Shown in pieces: positions 35,691 through 44,198 of a DNA stretch of 64,000 nucleotides; positions within the stretch are counted from its first letter, which is position 1, and the number at the start of each line of letters is the position of its first letter. The notes under the pieces are model-generated. The model was not told the DNA's origin. It ran no database searches and saw nothing but the letters and a program-made list of their open reading frames with translations. Source of the DNA: Providencia sp. R33. GTDB taxonomy: Bacteria > Pseudomonadota > Gammaproteobacteria > Enterobacterales > Enterobacteriaceae. Made by a program: the position numbers and the translations under genes. The stretch covers positions 2,728,001-2,792,000 of the forward strand of contig NZ_CP072453.1 in the NCBI RefSeq assembly GCF_019343475.1, read 5' to 3'.

Positions 35691-36329
35691 TTAAGATTGT
35701 TTCATCCATTTTTCATTAAGTTTATGATAATTGAGCTGTAACCACTGAATAGCAATGACTGTTGCTGCATTATCGATAGCACCATTTTCTACCCATTGGT
35801 AGGCCTGCTCTCGGCTGACAACGTGTACTTTGATATCTTCATTTTCAGATGCTAAGCCGTGAATACCTTGGGCTTGGCTGCTATCTACCTCACCAATAAA
35901 CACGTGCATACGTTCCGTCGTACCACCAGGGCTTGAAAGGTAGCTGAGCGCTTTTTCCGTATGATGGATTTCTAGACCAGCTTCTTCCATCGCTTCACGG
36001 CGAATAACCTCTTCTGGAGATTCATTTTCTTCAATCATTCCTGCAACAGCTTCGAGCAGCCACGGCGTTTCGCTAGTTTCTATTGCTGGGAAACGAATTT
36101 GTTCGATTAACACCACATTATCAGTTTGTGGATCGTAAGGTAAAACTACCCCTGCGTGACCGCGCTCAAAAACTTCACGGCGAATTTCATGACTCCATCC
36201 GCCCGCAAACAACCGATGGCGGAATCGGTATTCAATCATTTGAAAAAAACCATTAAATAATTTACGCTTGGATATAATTTCAACATCATTTTTGCCAAAC
36301 TTAACTGGCTGTTCTATTTTATCTGTCAT
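35691..36329 (-). CDS. nudF: ADP-ribose pyrophosphatase NudF
   Basis: 212 residues (E. coli 209). Nudix hydrolase that cleaves ADP-ribose and related nucleotide sugars. The Nudix box is in GMIEENESPEEVIRREAMEE followed by AGL (G-x5-E-x7-RE-x2-EE-x-G). SETPWLLEAVAGMIEE and GIHGLASENEDIKVHVV match NudF. ATG at 36329 chosen: GGAG lies 6 nt upstream; the ATG at 36347 overlaps that site. Divergent from tolC as in E. coli. Confidence 0.96.
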   Translation of the reverse strand: MTDKIEQPVKFGKNDVEIISKRKLFNGFFQMIEYRFRHRLFAGGWSHEIRREVFERGHAGVVLPYDPQTDNVVLIEQIRFPAIETSETPWLLEAVAGMIEENESPEEVIRREAMEEAGLEIHHTEKALSYLSSPGGTTERMHVFIGEVDSSQAQGIHGLASENEDIKVHVVSREQAYQWVENGAIDNAATVIAIQWLQLNYHKLNEKWMKQS

Positions 36330-36440
36330 TGCATTCTCCAAACCCATTAATTTCCATCTTAAGGAAATAATTGTGGATTAAAACTGTTTTTAAAGTTTTT
36401 TAGCCTTAGATGAGGTAATGTTTAATAAAATTGAGACAAA

Positions 36441-36459
36441 ATGGCACAAAAGGCTACCG
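36441..36459 (+). promoter_or_regulatory. Candidate MarA/SoxS/Rob box before tolC
   Basis: ATGGCACAAAAGGCTACCG agrees with the marbox consensus AYnGCACnnWnnRYYAAAY up to the final AAA. A TACAAT -10 at 36481-36486 places its centre about 43 bp upstream of the inferred start, overlapping the -35. E. coli tolC is a mar/sox/rob regulon member. Confidence 0.35.
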
Positions 36460-36639
36460 TTAATTCAAACGAACCTCTGCTACAATAAGCGCCATTATTC
36501 AAATCTAAGAGCAACAATAGGGTCTGTTTTTTTCATGACTGTCTCTAAAACGCATTTTTTATATCAATCGCCTAAATTAGGCATGGTACGTTTTAGGCAA
36601 CAGACTCAACATAATTTGCTGTTTAATCAAGGAATCAAA

Positions 36640-38031
36640 ATGAAGAAACTGCTTCCCCTTTTAATTGCGATGAGTTTTGTGGGTCTCAGTACCAATAGCT
36701 TCGCAGACGATTTACTGCAGGTTTACCAAAAATCGAAAGAAAGTAACCCTGAGTTAAGAAAATCATTGGCTGAACGTAACCAAGCTTTTGAGAAAATTAA
36801 TGAAGCTCGTAGCCCATTATTACCTCAATTAGGTTTAGGCGCAGGGGCTAGCTATGGCAGTGGTTACCGTGATGCAAATAATACCGAAAGTACGGGTTTA
36901 AATGCCTCGCTGAAATTAACGCAAACTGTTTTTGATATGTCGAAATGGCGCCAGCTGACGATCCAAGAAAAAACTGCAGGTATTTCTGATGTCACTTACC
37001 AAACCAGCCAACAGCAATTAATTTTAAATACGGCAACTGCATACTTTAACGTTTTAAAAGCAATTGACGCATTATCTTATATTGAAGCCAATAAAGAAGC
37101 GGTTTATCGCCAATTAGACCAAGTTACACAACGTTTTAACGTTGGTCTTGTTGCAATAACTGACGTGCAAAACGCCCGCGCAAACTACGATAGCGTTATC
37201 GCGCAAGAAGTTGCAGGTCGTAACGACTTAGAAAATGCGATTGAAAAACTGCGTCAAGTCAGCGGTGTGTACTATAACCAACTGGCATCTTTAAATATCG
37301 ATCGTTTTAAAACTACTGAGCTGGGCGACATCAACGCTATCTTAAAAGAAGCGGAAGAACGTAACCTTAGCCTGTTAAGTGCGCGCTTAGCTCAAGACGT
37401 TTCTCGTGAAAACATCCGTTTAGCAGAAACAGGTCATATGCCAACAGTTAGTCTTGATGCATCAACCGCAGTGACTAATACCTATAACCACGGTAGCGGT
37501 TACAATAATAGCTTAACGGGTAAAGGCGCAAGCAACAGTTATAATGGGCAAAATAGCATCGGCTTAAATTTAAGCATTCCATTATACACTGGTGGTGCGA
37601 CTAGCTCACAAGTTGAACAAGCACAATACGGCTTCCAAGGTGCAAGCGAGCAACTGGAAAGCGTTTATCGTAATGTAGTTCAGTTAGTGCGTTCATCATT
37701 TAATAACGTCTCTTCATCTATCAGTAGCATCAATGCATACAAACAAGTTGTTGTCTCTGCACAAAGCTCGTTAGATGCAATGGAAGCCGGTTACCAAGTG
37801 GGGACTCGTACGATTGTTGACGTATTAACATCAACCACTGCGCTGTACCAAGCGAAGCAAAATCTGTCTAATGCACGTTATGACTATATGATTAACCAGC
37901 TGAATATTGAATTTGCTCGCGGCACATTAAATGAAGATGATATTGCGCGCTTAAATGCGAACTTAGGCAAAGAAATTTCTACTGAGCCAAGCAGTATTAT
38001 TCGTAACACCAATGCCCCTAAGATTAAATAA
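36640..38031 (+). CDS. tolC: Outer membrane efflux channel TolC
   Basis: 463 residues (E. coli precursor 493; the missing part is mostly the non-essential C-terminal tail). Trimeric outer-membrane exit duct for AcrAB-type efflux pumps and type I secretion. The ATG at 36640 follows AAGGAATCAAA; the frame is open 74 codons further upstream but without homology. Signal peptide MKKLLPLLIAMSFVGLSTNS, then FA, mature DDLLQVYQKSKESNPEL. Two internally repeated OEP domains with long helices follow. GYQVGTRTIVDVLTSTT is the classic OEP block. A terminator follows. Confidence 0.96.
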   Translation: MKKLLPLLIAMSFVGLSTNSFADDLLQVYQKSKESNPELRKSLAERNQAFEKINEARSPLLPQLGLGAGASYGSGYRDANNTESTGLNASLKLTQTVFDMSKWRQLTIQEKTAGISDVTYQTSQQQLILNTATAYFNVLKAIDALSYIEANKEAVYRQLDQVTQRFNVGLVAITDVQNARANYDSVIAQEVAGRNDLENAIEKLRQVSGVYYNQLASLNIDRFKTTELGDINAILKEAEERNLSLLSARLAQDVSRENIRLAETGHMPTVSLDASTAVTNTYNHGSGYNNSLTGKGASNSYNGQNSIGLNLSIPLYTGGATSSQVEQAQYGFQGASEQLESVYRNVVQLVRSSFNNVSSSISSINAYKQVVVSAQSSLDAMEAGYQVGTRTIVDVLTSTTALYQAKQNLSNARYDYMINQLNIEFARGTLNEDDIARLNANLGKEISTEPSSIIRNTNAPKIK

Positions 38032-38430
38032 TTTGCGCATTTAATTTTAGACAAATAGAATGACCCGCTGCTTTGGCGGGTTATTTTTATCAAAGCTCAA
38101 CAGAAACCCCCTAAATCATTCGTTTTGCCCAAATTGAATCAGCTAAAACAGTTTTACCTTCCCTCAGTGGCAAAATTCAGTCAATTCTCACTTTAGTTAT
38201 TATTAAATAGTTCAAAAAACAACCTTTAATTAATTTATTGATATTTAATAAAAATATTCATTTTTCTTTTTAGTTTTGAACCACCTTTTCTCAAAAAAGA
38301 GAAGAAAGTTACAAAAATGATAATTTCAATCTATTTCTGCCATATTTCTGCTTTAATTTTCGACGGTTATCCCCTATCCTAGAGGTAACTTATAAAACAT
38401 CTTACTTAAATCTTATTCAGGGTAATTACC
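38032..38430. other. tolC-ygiB spacer, 399 bp
   Basis: Apart from the tolC terminator at its left end it is AT-rich with no recognisable gene. A ygiB promoter is expected near TATCCTAGAGG (about 38375-38385), but no clear -35 was found. Confidence 0.5.
38061..38089 (+). terminator. Terminator after tolC
   Basis: Stem ACCCGC/GCGGGT (38063-38068 with 38076-38081) followed by TATTTTTAT, about 30 bp after the tolC stop. Confidence 0.8.
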
Positions 38431-39135
38431 ATGACCATGAAGCGTACCAAAAATATTAATCAAAACGCCTTCCGCAAGTCTTGGCGTTCATACCGTTTAG
38501 CGCCTGTCGCAGTCGCTGTTAGTGCGGTATTTATGCTTTCTGCCTGTGAAGAAAGCGATGAAACGGTATCTCTGTATACCAATGCACAAGATTGTAGCCA
38601 AGCAAATCCATCTCAAGCAGATCAATGTACTCTCGCTTACAACAATGCATTACAAGAAGCCGCAAAAACTGCGCCTAAATATGAAACACAAGCAGACTGT
38701 ATTGCTGAATTTGGTGAGTCTATGTGTACTCAAGCCCCTGCTCAAGCAGGTCTTGCAGGAACAAGCTCAACCAATGGTGAACAAACCGCACAAGCACAAA
38801 GTAGTGGCGGCAGCATGTGGATGCCACTCATGATGGGTTATATGATGGGTCGCATGATGGGCGGTAGCGCAGCATCTCAGCCACTGTTCAGCTCGAAAAA
38901 CCCAGCAAGCCCAGCAAACGGCAAGTTTGTTGATGCATCAGGTAAAAGCTATGGCCCTGCAGTTGCAGGCGGCCGTTCAATGAGCGTACCAAAAACGGCA
39001 ATGGCACCTAAGCCACCGACCACATCAACTGTAACTCGTGGTGGTTTCGGTGACACCGTTAATAAGCAAGCAATGGCCCAACGTTCATCTTCATCTGCAA
39101 AATCAACGTCTTCTTCCCGTTCAATGGGTGGTTGA
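38431..39135 (+). CDS. ygiB: YgiB family predicted lipoprotein (DUF1190)
   Basis: 234 residues. The N-terminal basic region (MKRTKNINQNAFRKSWRSYR) and hydrophobic stretch end in the lipobox FMLSAC, so it is probably a lipoprotein processed by Lgt. Four further cysteines (DCSQ, QCTL, DCIA, MCTQ) may form disulfides. The middle WMPLMMGYMMGRMMGGSA is Met/Gly-rich and the C-terminus Ser-rich, as in E. coli YgiB. Function unknown; conserved next to tolC and ygiC. ATG at 38431 is 8 nt after AGGG; ATG at 38437 matches the E. coli start. Confidence 0.93.
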   Translation: MTMKRTKNINQNAFRKSWRSYRLAPVAVAVSAVFMLSACEESDETVSLYTNAQDCSQANPSQADQCTLAYNNALQEAAKTAPKYETQADCIAEFGESMCTQAPAQAGLAGTSSTNGEQTAQAQSSGGSMWMPLMMGYMMGRMMGGSAASQPLFSSKNPASPANGKFVDASGKSYGPAVAGGRSMSVPKTAMAPKPPTTSTVTRGGFGDTVNKQAMAQRSSSSAKSTSSSRSMGG

Positions 39136-39141
39136 TCTGTA

Positions 39142-40305
39142 ATGAAACGAGTTCCTATTGTTGAGCGCCCGAATTGGCGCGAAAAAGCATCTGAGTTTGG
39201 TTTTGAATTTCACACCATGTACGGCGAGCCGTACTGGTCTGAAGATGCGTATTATCAATTCACTCTGGCACAAATCGACGAAATCGAAGATGCAACTGCT
39301 GAACTGCATCAAATGTGCCTAAAAGTGGTTGAACGTGTTATTGAAAGTGACGAATTACTGGCACGTTTTCAAATTCCTAAACACTGTTGGGAATTTGTCC
39401 GTAGCTCGTGGAAAAGCGAACAGCCTTCATTATATTCAAGGCTCGATCTTGCCTACGATGGCGTCAACCCACCGAAGTTACTGGAAAATAACGCCGATAC
39501 GCCAACATCTTTATATGAATCCGCATTTTTCCAATGGATCTGGTTAGAAGATCAAATTGAAGCTGGCAAACTACCTGAAAATGCGGATCAATTTAACAGC
39601 ATTCAAGAACAGTTGATCGAACGTTTTACTCAGCTTAAAGATCAATACGGTTTCCGTCTGCTACACATGTCTTGCTGCCGTGATACGGAAGAAGACCGCG
39701 GCACAGTGCAATATTTACAAGACTGTGCCAATGAAGCGGGCGTTGCTACTGAGTTCTTATATATTGATGAAATCGGTTTAGGTGAAAGAGGCGAATTCAC
39801 AGATACACAAGATCAGGTTATCAGTAATCTGTTTAAGCTGTATCCATGGGAGTTTATGCTACGCGAAATTTTCTCTACCAAGCTGCAAGATGCGGGTGTT
39901 CGCTGGTTAGAACCTGCTTGGAAGAGCATTATTTCGAACAAAGCGTTACTACCAATGTTATGGGAAATGTTCCCTGATCATCCAAACCTGCTTCCGGCTT
40001 ATTTTGCTGATGGCAAAACGCAGCCTGAGCTCGATAAGTACGTGATTAAACCGCTGTTTTCCCGTGAAGGTGCCAACATCCGTATTATTGAAAATGGCAA
40101 AGAAATTGCCGCAGCGGATGGCCCATACGGCGAAGAAGGTATGATTATTCAACAATTCCACCCACTACCGCAATTTGAAGGTAGCTATACCTTAGTCGGG
40201 AGCTGGTTGGTGAATGATCAACCAGCGGGGATTTGTATTCGTGAAGATAAAGAACTGATCACCCAAGATCTGTCTCGTTTCTATCCACATACAATCATCG
40301 ACTGA
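39142..40305 (+). CDS. ygiC: YgiC, glutathionylspermidine synthase-like ATP-grasp protein
   Basis: 387 residues (E. coli 386). It resembles the synthetase half of glutathionylspermidine synthetase (Gsp), with ATP-grasp residues in SRLDLAYDGVNPPKLLENNADTP (start of motif) and VIKPLFSREGANI. E. coli YgiC has ATPase but no demonstrated Gsp activity. Starts 6 bp after ygiB, so co-transcribed. A strong terminator follows. Confidence 0.94.
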   Translation: MKRVPIVERPNWREKASEFGFEFHTMYGEPYWSEDAYYQFTLAQIDEIEDATAELHQMCLKVVERVIESDELLARFQIPKHCWEFVRSSWKSEQPSLYSRLDLAYDGVNPPKLLENNADTPTSLYESAFFQWIWLEDQIEAGKLPENADQFNSIQEQLIERFTQLKDQYGFRLLHMSCCRDTEEDRGTVQYLQDCANEAGVATEFLYIDEIGLGERGEFTDTQDQVISNLFKLYPWEFMLREIFSTKLQDAGVRWLEPAWKSIISNKALLPMLWEMFPDHPNLLPAYFADGKTQPELDKYVIKPLFSREGANIRIIENGKEIAAADGPYGEEGMIIQQFHPLPQFEGSYTLVGSWLVNDQPAGICIREDKELITQDLSRFYPHTIID

Positions 40306-40321
40306 TCAATTCCTCGATCAC

Positions 40322-40360
40322 AAAAGCCCAATCAATTGATTTTGTTTGGGCTTTTTTATA
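40322..40360 (+). terminator. Terminator after ygiC
   Basis: AAAAGCCCAA pairs with TTGGGCTTTT around an internal AATCAATTGATTTTG loop region, followed by six T. It lies about 17 bp after the ygiC stop. Confidence 0.9.
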
Positions 40361-40402
40361 CCTTAAAAAAAATGACAACCTAAAATATCCGTGCGATTTG
40401 AT

Positions 40403-40530
40403 CGAAATATGACGAAGGAATTTCTCTAAATAGTTCGAGTTGTAGCTAAGCGGCAAACCAAGTCATTCAAGTATGTGATTAAGATGACTAAGAGAAGCCA
40501 ACAACGTTACAGCCTGAAATATGACGAAAA
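40403..40530. repeat. ERIC-like repeat E1 (internally deleted) with remnant
   Basis: A right-end remnant (CGAAATATGACGAAGGAA, 40403-40420) is followed by a copy from about 40421 (TTTCTCTAAATAGTTCGAG) to GAAAA. The centre lacks about 14 bp: AGTCATTC joins directly to AAGTATGTG, so the left core arm is gone. Belongs to the TAAATAGTTC subtype. Confidence 0.78.
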
Positions 40531-40532
40531 TA

Positions 40533-40657
40533 TTCCTCTAAATAGTTCAGGTTGTAACTAGGCGGCAAACGAGGCAATTCTTAGGAGCATACATAAGTAT
40601 GTGACTAAGATTGCAGAGTGAAGCCAACAACGTTACAGCCTGAAATATGACGAGGAA
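40533..40657. repeat. ERIC-like repeat E2 (overlaps ygiD 3' end)
   Basis: 125 bp from TTCCTC to GAGGAA. Core TCTTAGGAGCATAC-ATAA-GTATGTGACTAAGA with TCTTAG/CTAAGA pairing, outer arms TGTAAC/GTTACA. Its right terminal 25 bp encode the end of ygiD and include the stop codon. Confidence 0.88.
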
Positions 40658-41460
40658 GAACCGACGATGACCGACATCATACTCAACGACCCCGACACAA
40701 TTCCTTCAATCGGTGTGCTTACCTCTTCTTCACCATCCCAAGCTCCTAAAATGGGTAAAATAGGCAGGTAATGTTCTGCGGATGGATTCGATAATTTGCC
40801 ATCTTCCCTTTCTAGCCCTTTAGTGAGCGGGTGTGGGAGAGCTTTGCTTTGCAAGTTATCGTAGACAAATTGTTCAAAAGACAAAGCCCATGGATAAGGC
40901 TCTGCTTGTGCATTTTGCCAATTCATCGCCCGCAGATTATGCACCACATTACCACTGCCCATAATAAGCACGCCTTGCTCTCTGAGTACCGACAATTTTT
41001 TACCTAATTCGTGGTGCCAAACCGCAGGTTTTGTGCCGTCAATGCTTAGTTGGATCACCGGAATATCAGCTTCCGGGTACATGCGCACTAAAATCTCCCA
41101 TGTCCCATGGTCAAGCCCCCACTCTTCCTTATCAAGGTAAATAGGTTCTGGTGCTAATAAATCAGCAACCTGCTGAGCAAGTTCTGGTGAACCTGGTGCT
41201 GGGTATTCAATTTGGTATAACGCTTCTGGAAAACCACCAAAATCATGAATCGTTTTAGGTTTTAACATCGAGGTCACCGCCGTACCACGAGTGTACCAGT
41301 GCGCTGAAATCACCAATATCGCGTTTGGACGAGGTAAGGTTTTACCGAGCTGCTCCCACGCTTTGGTATAAGGATTGTCCTCGATAGCATTCATTGGGCT
41401 ACCGTGGCCTATAAAAATCGCGGGGATCTTGTTATTTACGACTGAAGTATTTACCGACAT
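40633..41460 (-). CDS. ygiD: 4,5-DOPA-extradiol-type dioxygenase YgiD (LigB-like)
   Basis: 275 residues. Non-haem zinc/iron ring-opening dioxygenase fold; E. coli YgiD can convert L-DOPA to betalamic-acid precursors, natural substrate unknown. Metal ligands are seen in FIGHGSPMNAI, ISAHWYTRGT and MGSGNVVHNL. The last residues (SSSYFRL) and the stop are encoded by the end of ERIC copy E2, so the native C-terminus was replaced. ATG at 41460. zupT, its E. coli neighbour on the ribB side, is missing. Confidence 0.93.
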   Translation of the reverse strand: MSVNTSVVNNKIPAIFIGHGSPMNAIEDNPYTKAWEQLGKTLPRPNAILVISAHWYTRGTAVTSMLKPKTIHDFGGFPEALYQIEYPAPGSPELAQQVADLLAPEPIYLDKEEWGLDHGTWEILVRMYPEADIPVIQLSIDGTKPAVWHHELGKKLSVLREQGVLIMGSGNVVHNLRAMNWQNAQAEPYPWALSFEQFVYDNLQSKALPHPLTKGLEREDGKLSNPSAEHYLPILPILGAWDGEEEVSTPIEGIVSGSLSMMSVIVGSSSSYFRL

Positions 41461-41547
41461 GATGATTTCAACTCCAACTCAATTAGTTTCTACTTACAGC
41501 ATACGCTTTTGTGCAAAAAACACAGTGGCCTAATTATGAGTATGATC

Positions 41548-41596
41548 ATCAAAAAAATTGAAAAGGCCACGAGGTGTGCAACTCAGTGGCCTTAGT
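41548..41596 (-). terminator. Terminator downstream of ribB, beyond the ERIC array
   Basis: On the minus strand AAGGCCACTGAG pairs with CTCGTGGCCTT (one mismatch) and is followed by TTCAATTTTTTT. It lies about 490 bp after the ribB stop, so three ERIC copies fall inside the predicted ribB transcript. Confidence 0.8.
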
Positions 41597-41707
41597 TAGA
41601 TTCTATATGCTTAACGTATTATCAATAAATTAAATAACTTAGCTTAAATTAGCCTATTCATATTTAAGTTAAAAAAACGAGCTCTTCCTCAAAATACAAT
41701 GAGGACA

Positions 41708-41831
41708 TTCCTCTAAATAGTTCGAGTTAGCGCAAGGCGGCAAACGAAGTCATTCTTAGGAGCATACATAAGTATGTGACTAAGATGGCTAAGAGAAGCC
41801 AACACCGCCACCGCTTGAAATACGACGAAGA
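41708..41831. repeat. ERIC-like repeat F1
   Basis: First unit of a head-to-tail array with exact 125-bp period. It starts TTCCTCTAAATAGTTCGAG; core TCTTAG/CTAAGA. The unit-to-unit differences from F2 are only a few bases in the right half and a stretch in the left arm (TAGCGCAAGG versus TGTGACTAGG). Confidence 0.88.
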
Positions 41832-41956
41832 CATCCTCTAAATAGTTCGAGTTGTGACTAGGCGGCAAACGAAGTCATTCTTAGGAGCATACATAAGTAT
41901 GTGACTAAGATGGGTAAGAGAAGCCAACACCGCCACCGCTTGAAATACGACGAAGA
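41832..41956. repeat. ERIC-like repeat F2
   Basis: Second unit of the tandem array, almost identical to F3 in the left half and to F1 in the right half. Its outer arms (GTTGTGAC and CCACCGC) do not match each other well, whereas those of F3 do. Confidence 0.88.
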
Positions 41957-42081
41957 CATCCTCTAAATAGTTCGCGTTGTGACTAGGCGGCAAACGAAGT
42001 CATTCTTAGGAGCATACATAAGTATGTGACTAAGATGGCTAAGAGAAGCCAACACCGCCACAGCGCGAAATATGACGAGGA
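41957..42081. repeat. ERIC-like repeat F3
   Basis: Third unit; its right end (TATGACGAGGAT) touches the ribB stop codon at 42082. Outer arms GCGTTGTG and CACAGCGC pair. Confidence 0.88.
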
Positions 42082-42735
42082 TCAGCTCGCTTTCTTTTCA
42101 AGCTGCAAACGATATTGAACTAAATCCTCGATAGTCACTACCGTCAGACCATGTTGCTTACCGAATGCCGCCACATCTGGTGTACGAGCCATTGAGCCAT
42201 CATCGTTGGTCAATTCACATAACACACCTGCTGGTTTGAAGCCTGCTAATAAGGCTAAATCAATAGACGCTTCTGTATGACCGCGGCGTGCTAATACACC
42301 GCCTTCACGAGCCCGTAATGGGAAAACGTGGCCTGGGTGGTTTAGGTCTGCTGGCACTGCGTTATCCGCAATCGCTGCACGAATGGTTGTAATACGGTCT
42401 GCGGCTGAAACGCCTGTCGTGACACCGTTAGCCGCTTCAATTGTTACGGTAAAACCCGTTTGATTTTGGCTGGTGTTATTTTCCACCATCATTGGCAGTT
42501 CCAGTTTTTTGCGACACTCTTCAGTGATACACAGGCACACAATGCCGCTGCTGTAGCGAATGGTGAATGCCATTTGCTCTGCGGTCATAGTTTCTGCTGC
42601 AAAAACTAAATCGCCTTCGTTCTCACGATCTTCATCGTCCAGAACAAGAACACCTTGGCCTTGACGTAAGGCTTCGAGAGCTTTTTCAACACGTTCGATT
42701 GGATTACCGAATTCGGAAAGTAGCGTATGATCCAT
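42082..42735 (-). CDS. ribB: 3,4-dihydroxy-2-butanone-4-phosphate synthase RibB
   Basis: 217 residues, same as E. coli. Converts ribulose-5-phosphate to the four-carbon unit of riboflavin. Acidic loop DDEDRENEGDLV, FTIRYSSGIVC, and GHTEASIDLALLAG are intact. ATG at 42735 with AGAGG upstream. Regulated by the FMN riboswitch about 165 bp upstream. The stop codon abuts three tandem ERIC copies. Confidence 0.97.
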   Translation of the reverse strand: MDHTLLSEFGNPIERVEKALEALRQGQGVLVLDDEDRENEGDLVFAAETMTAEQMAFTIRYSSGIVCLCITEECRKKLELPMMVENNTSQNQTGFTVTIEAANGVTTGVSAADRITTIRAAIADNAVPADLNHPGHVFPLRAREGGVLARRGHTEASIDLALLAGFKPAGVLCELTNDDGSMARTPDVAAFGKQHGLTVVTIEDLVQYRLQLEKKAS

Positions 42736-42896
42736 GGTAAAAACCTCTTAAATAGTTATTAACTAGTTACCAGAATCAAGGCAGTCTTAGGATTACGAGA
42801 AATGATGAATAAATAAATTACCTATAAATGGCAACCTACCTATTCTTCAGGTATGCAGAACATGATTGTGCATTGTCGCACAAATATGCAGATACA

Positions 42897-43049
42897 GTTA
42901 ATTCTCTCCCATCCGGACTATAACCGTCGGCTCCAGATTCACACTGGATCTGCTGACCTTTATCACCAAAATGATAAAGCGCTCGCGGGCTTCATGCGCG
43001 TTGCATGTTACCGCCGGTGGGGACTTTCACCCCGCCCTGAGATAAACGC
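42897..43049 (-). promoter_or_regulatory. FMN riboswitch (RFN element) upstream of ribB
   Basis: Reading the minus strand: CAGGGCGGGGTGAAAGTCCC, CACCGGCGGTAA, the GCCCGCGAGCG segment, GGTCAGCAGATCCAGTGTGA, then CCGACGGTTATAGTCCGGAT and GGGAGAGAAT. These are all the conserved RFN segments. It would lower ribB expression when FMN is abundant. The ATGATAAAGC/GCTTTATCAT variable arm is seen near 42960-42985. Confidence 0.95.
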
Positions 43050-43319
43050 AATTAATATAACGCCAATAATTCTACTACGCAACGGTGCTTTTCAAAATTG
43101 GCGAGCCTCTCACACTTTTGGTCAAAAAATATGAATAAAAACCTAGAGTTATCAGGGGTAATTAAAAATGCAGGAATAACTGTTTGCCCATTAGGTATAA
43201 AAAACCAAAAATACGTAAATTATCCTAAATATCTAGACAAACATCACACTTAACTGAAATAACCCATCAGTTTGTATAATAATAGTCAGTAATAAGAACA
43301 CAATTAAAGGAATAGCACC

Positions 43320-44018
43320 GTGAAAAAGTACCGTTTTATCTTTCCCATTTTTTTAGTGATTGGCATCTTATTTTTAATCGGAACGGCTTTTGCGCTTTAT
43401 TCCAGTATGGATATGGCAAAAAATGGCATCAAAACAACAGGGGTAATCACTGATCTCGATATTAGTGTTTCGGAAGATAAGTCAAAAACCTATTTTCCAA
43501 TTATCGAATTTACCACCCAAGAAAATCAACAAATCGAGTTTCGCTCATCAATGGGGAGTAGCAGTTACCGAAACAGCATCGGTCAATCCATTGATATTCT
43601 TTATAATCCTGCAAATCCGCAAGATGCCATTATTGATTCACTGTTTGGCGTATATGGCCTGAGTATTATTCTAGGGATTTTCGGCGGTGTATTTACGTTA
43701 ATTGGTGGCATTCCTGTTTTGCTCGGTGCCGCCAGTAAGAAAAAAAGCACCCGTTTGTTGCGTGAAGGTACGCCAATTCAAGTCAAAATCACGGGCGTTG
43801 AAGAAAATACCATGATCCAAGTGAATAGGCGTTCTCCTTACCAAATTATTGCAGATGTGCATGATAAAAGTACAAATTCAATTAAGCGTTATAAAAGTGA
43901 GAATATTTATTTCGACCCATCGCCTTATATTGATAGGGAAAATGTGACCATTTACCTCGATAAAAGTAATGCCAGTAAATACTACATGGACATCCGTTTT
44001 TTACCTGAATTGAAATAA
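43320..44018 (+). CDS. DUF3592-type membrane protein of unknown function
   Basis: 232 residues, GTG start at 43320 with AAAGGAA 8 nt upstream; TATAAT at 43275-43280 is a likely -10. It has two membrane helices: residues 7-29 (FIFPIFLVIGILFLIGTAFA) and about 110-137 (IILGIFGGVFTLIGGIPVLL). After each comes a similar extracytoplasmic or cytoplasmic beta-rich segment (GVITDLDISV...FPIIEF and IQVKITGVEEN...YQIIADV), suggesting an internal duplication of a DUF3592/OB-like unit. Function unknown. It stands alone between the ribB riboswitch and ubiK and may be an insertion relative to E. coli. Confidence 0.75.
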   Translation: MKKYRFIFPIFLVIGILFLIGTAFALYSSMDMAKNGIKTTGVITDLDISVSEDKSKTYFPIIEFTTQENQQIEFRSSMGSSSYRNSIGQSIDILYNPANPQDAIIDSLFGVYGLSIILGIFGGVFTLIGGIPVLLGAASKKKSTRLLREGTPIQVKITGVEENTMIQVNRRSPYQIIADVHDKSTNSIKRYKSENIYFDPSPYIDRENVTIYLDKSNASKYYMDIRFLPELK

Positions 44019-44198
44019 TCTTAAAATGATCATCTTGGGTAATTCAACCTTCAAGATGGTCATTTCTCCCTCAGTCTCATTCCCCCTTGCCCCCTTGTGC
44101 GCCAAGTATCATCTGGAAACAGGAAAAGAGTTTATTACCACGACAAGAGGTATTACACTACTCCCAACTCATTTCTTAAAAAATTTAAGGACCCGCGA

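Noticed and set aside
41708..42081. Possible CRISPR array (regular repeats)
   Set aside because: The 125-bp units are contiguous, palindromic and lack unique spacers; they are tandem ERIC copies.
42853..43134. Open frame of 93 codons on the plus strand upstream of ribB
   Set aside because: It runs through the FMN riboswitch in antisense and shows no protein-like features.
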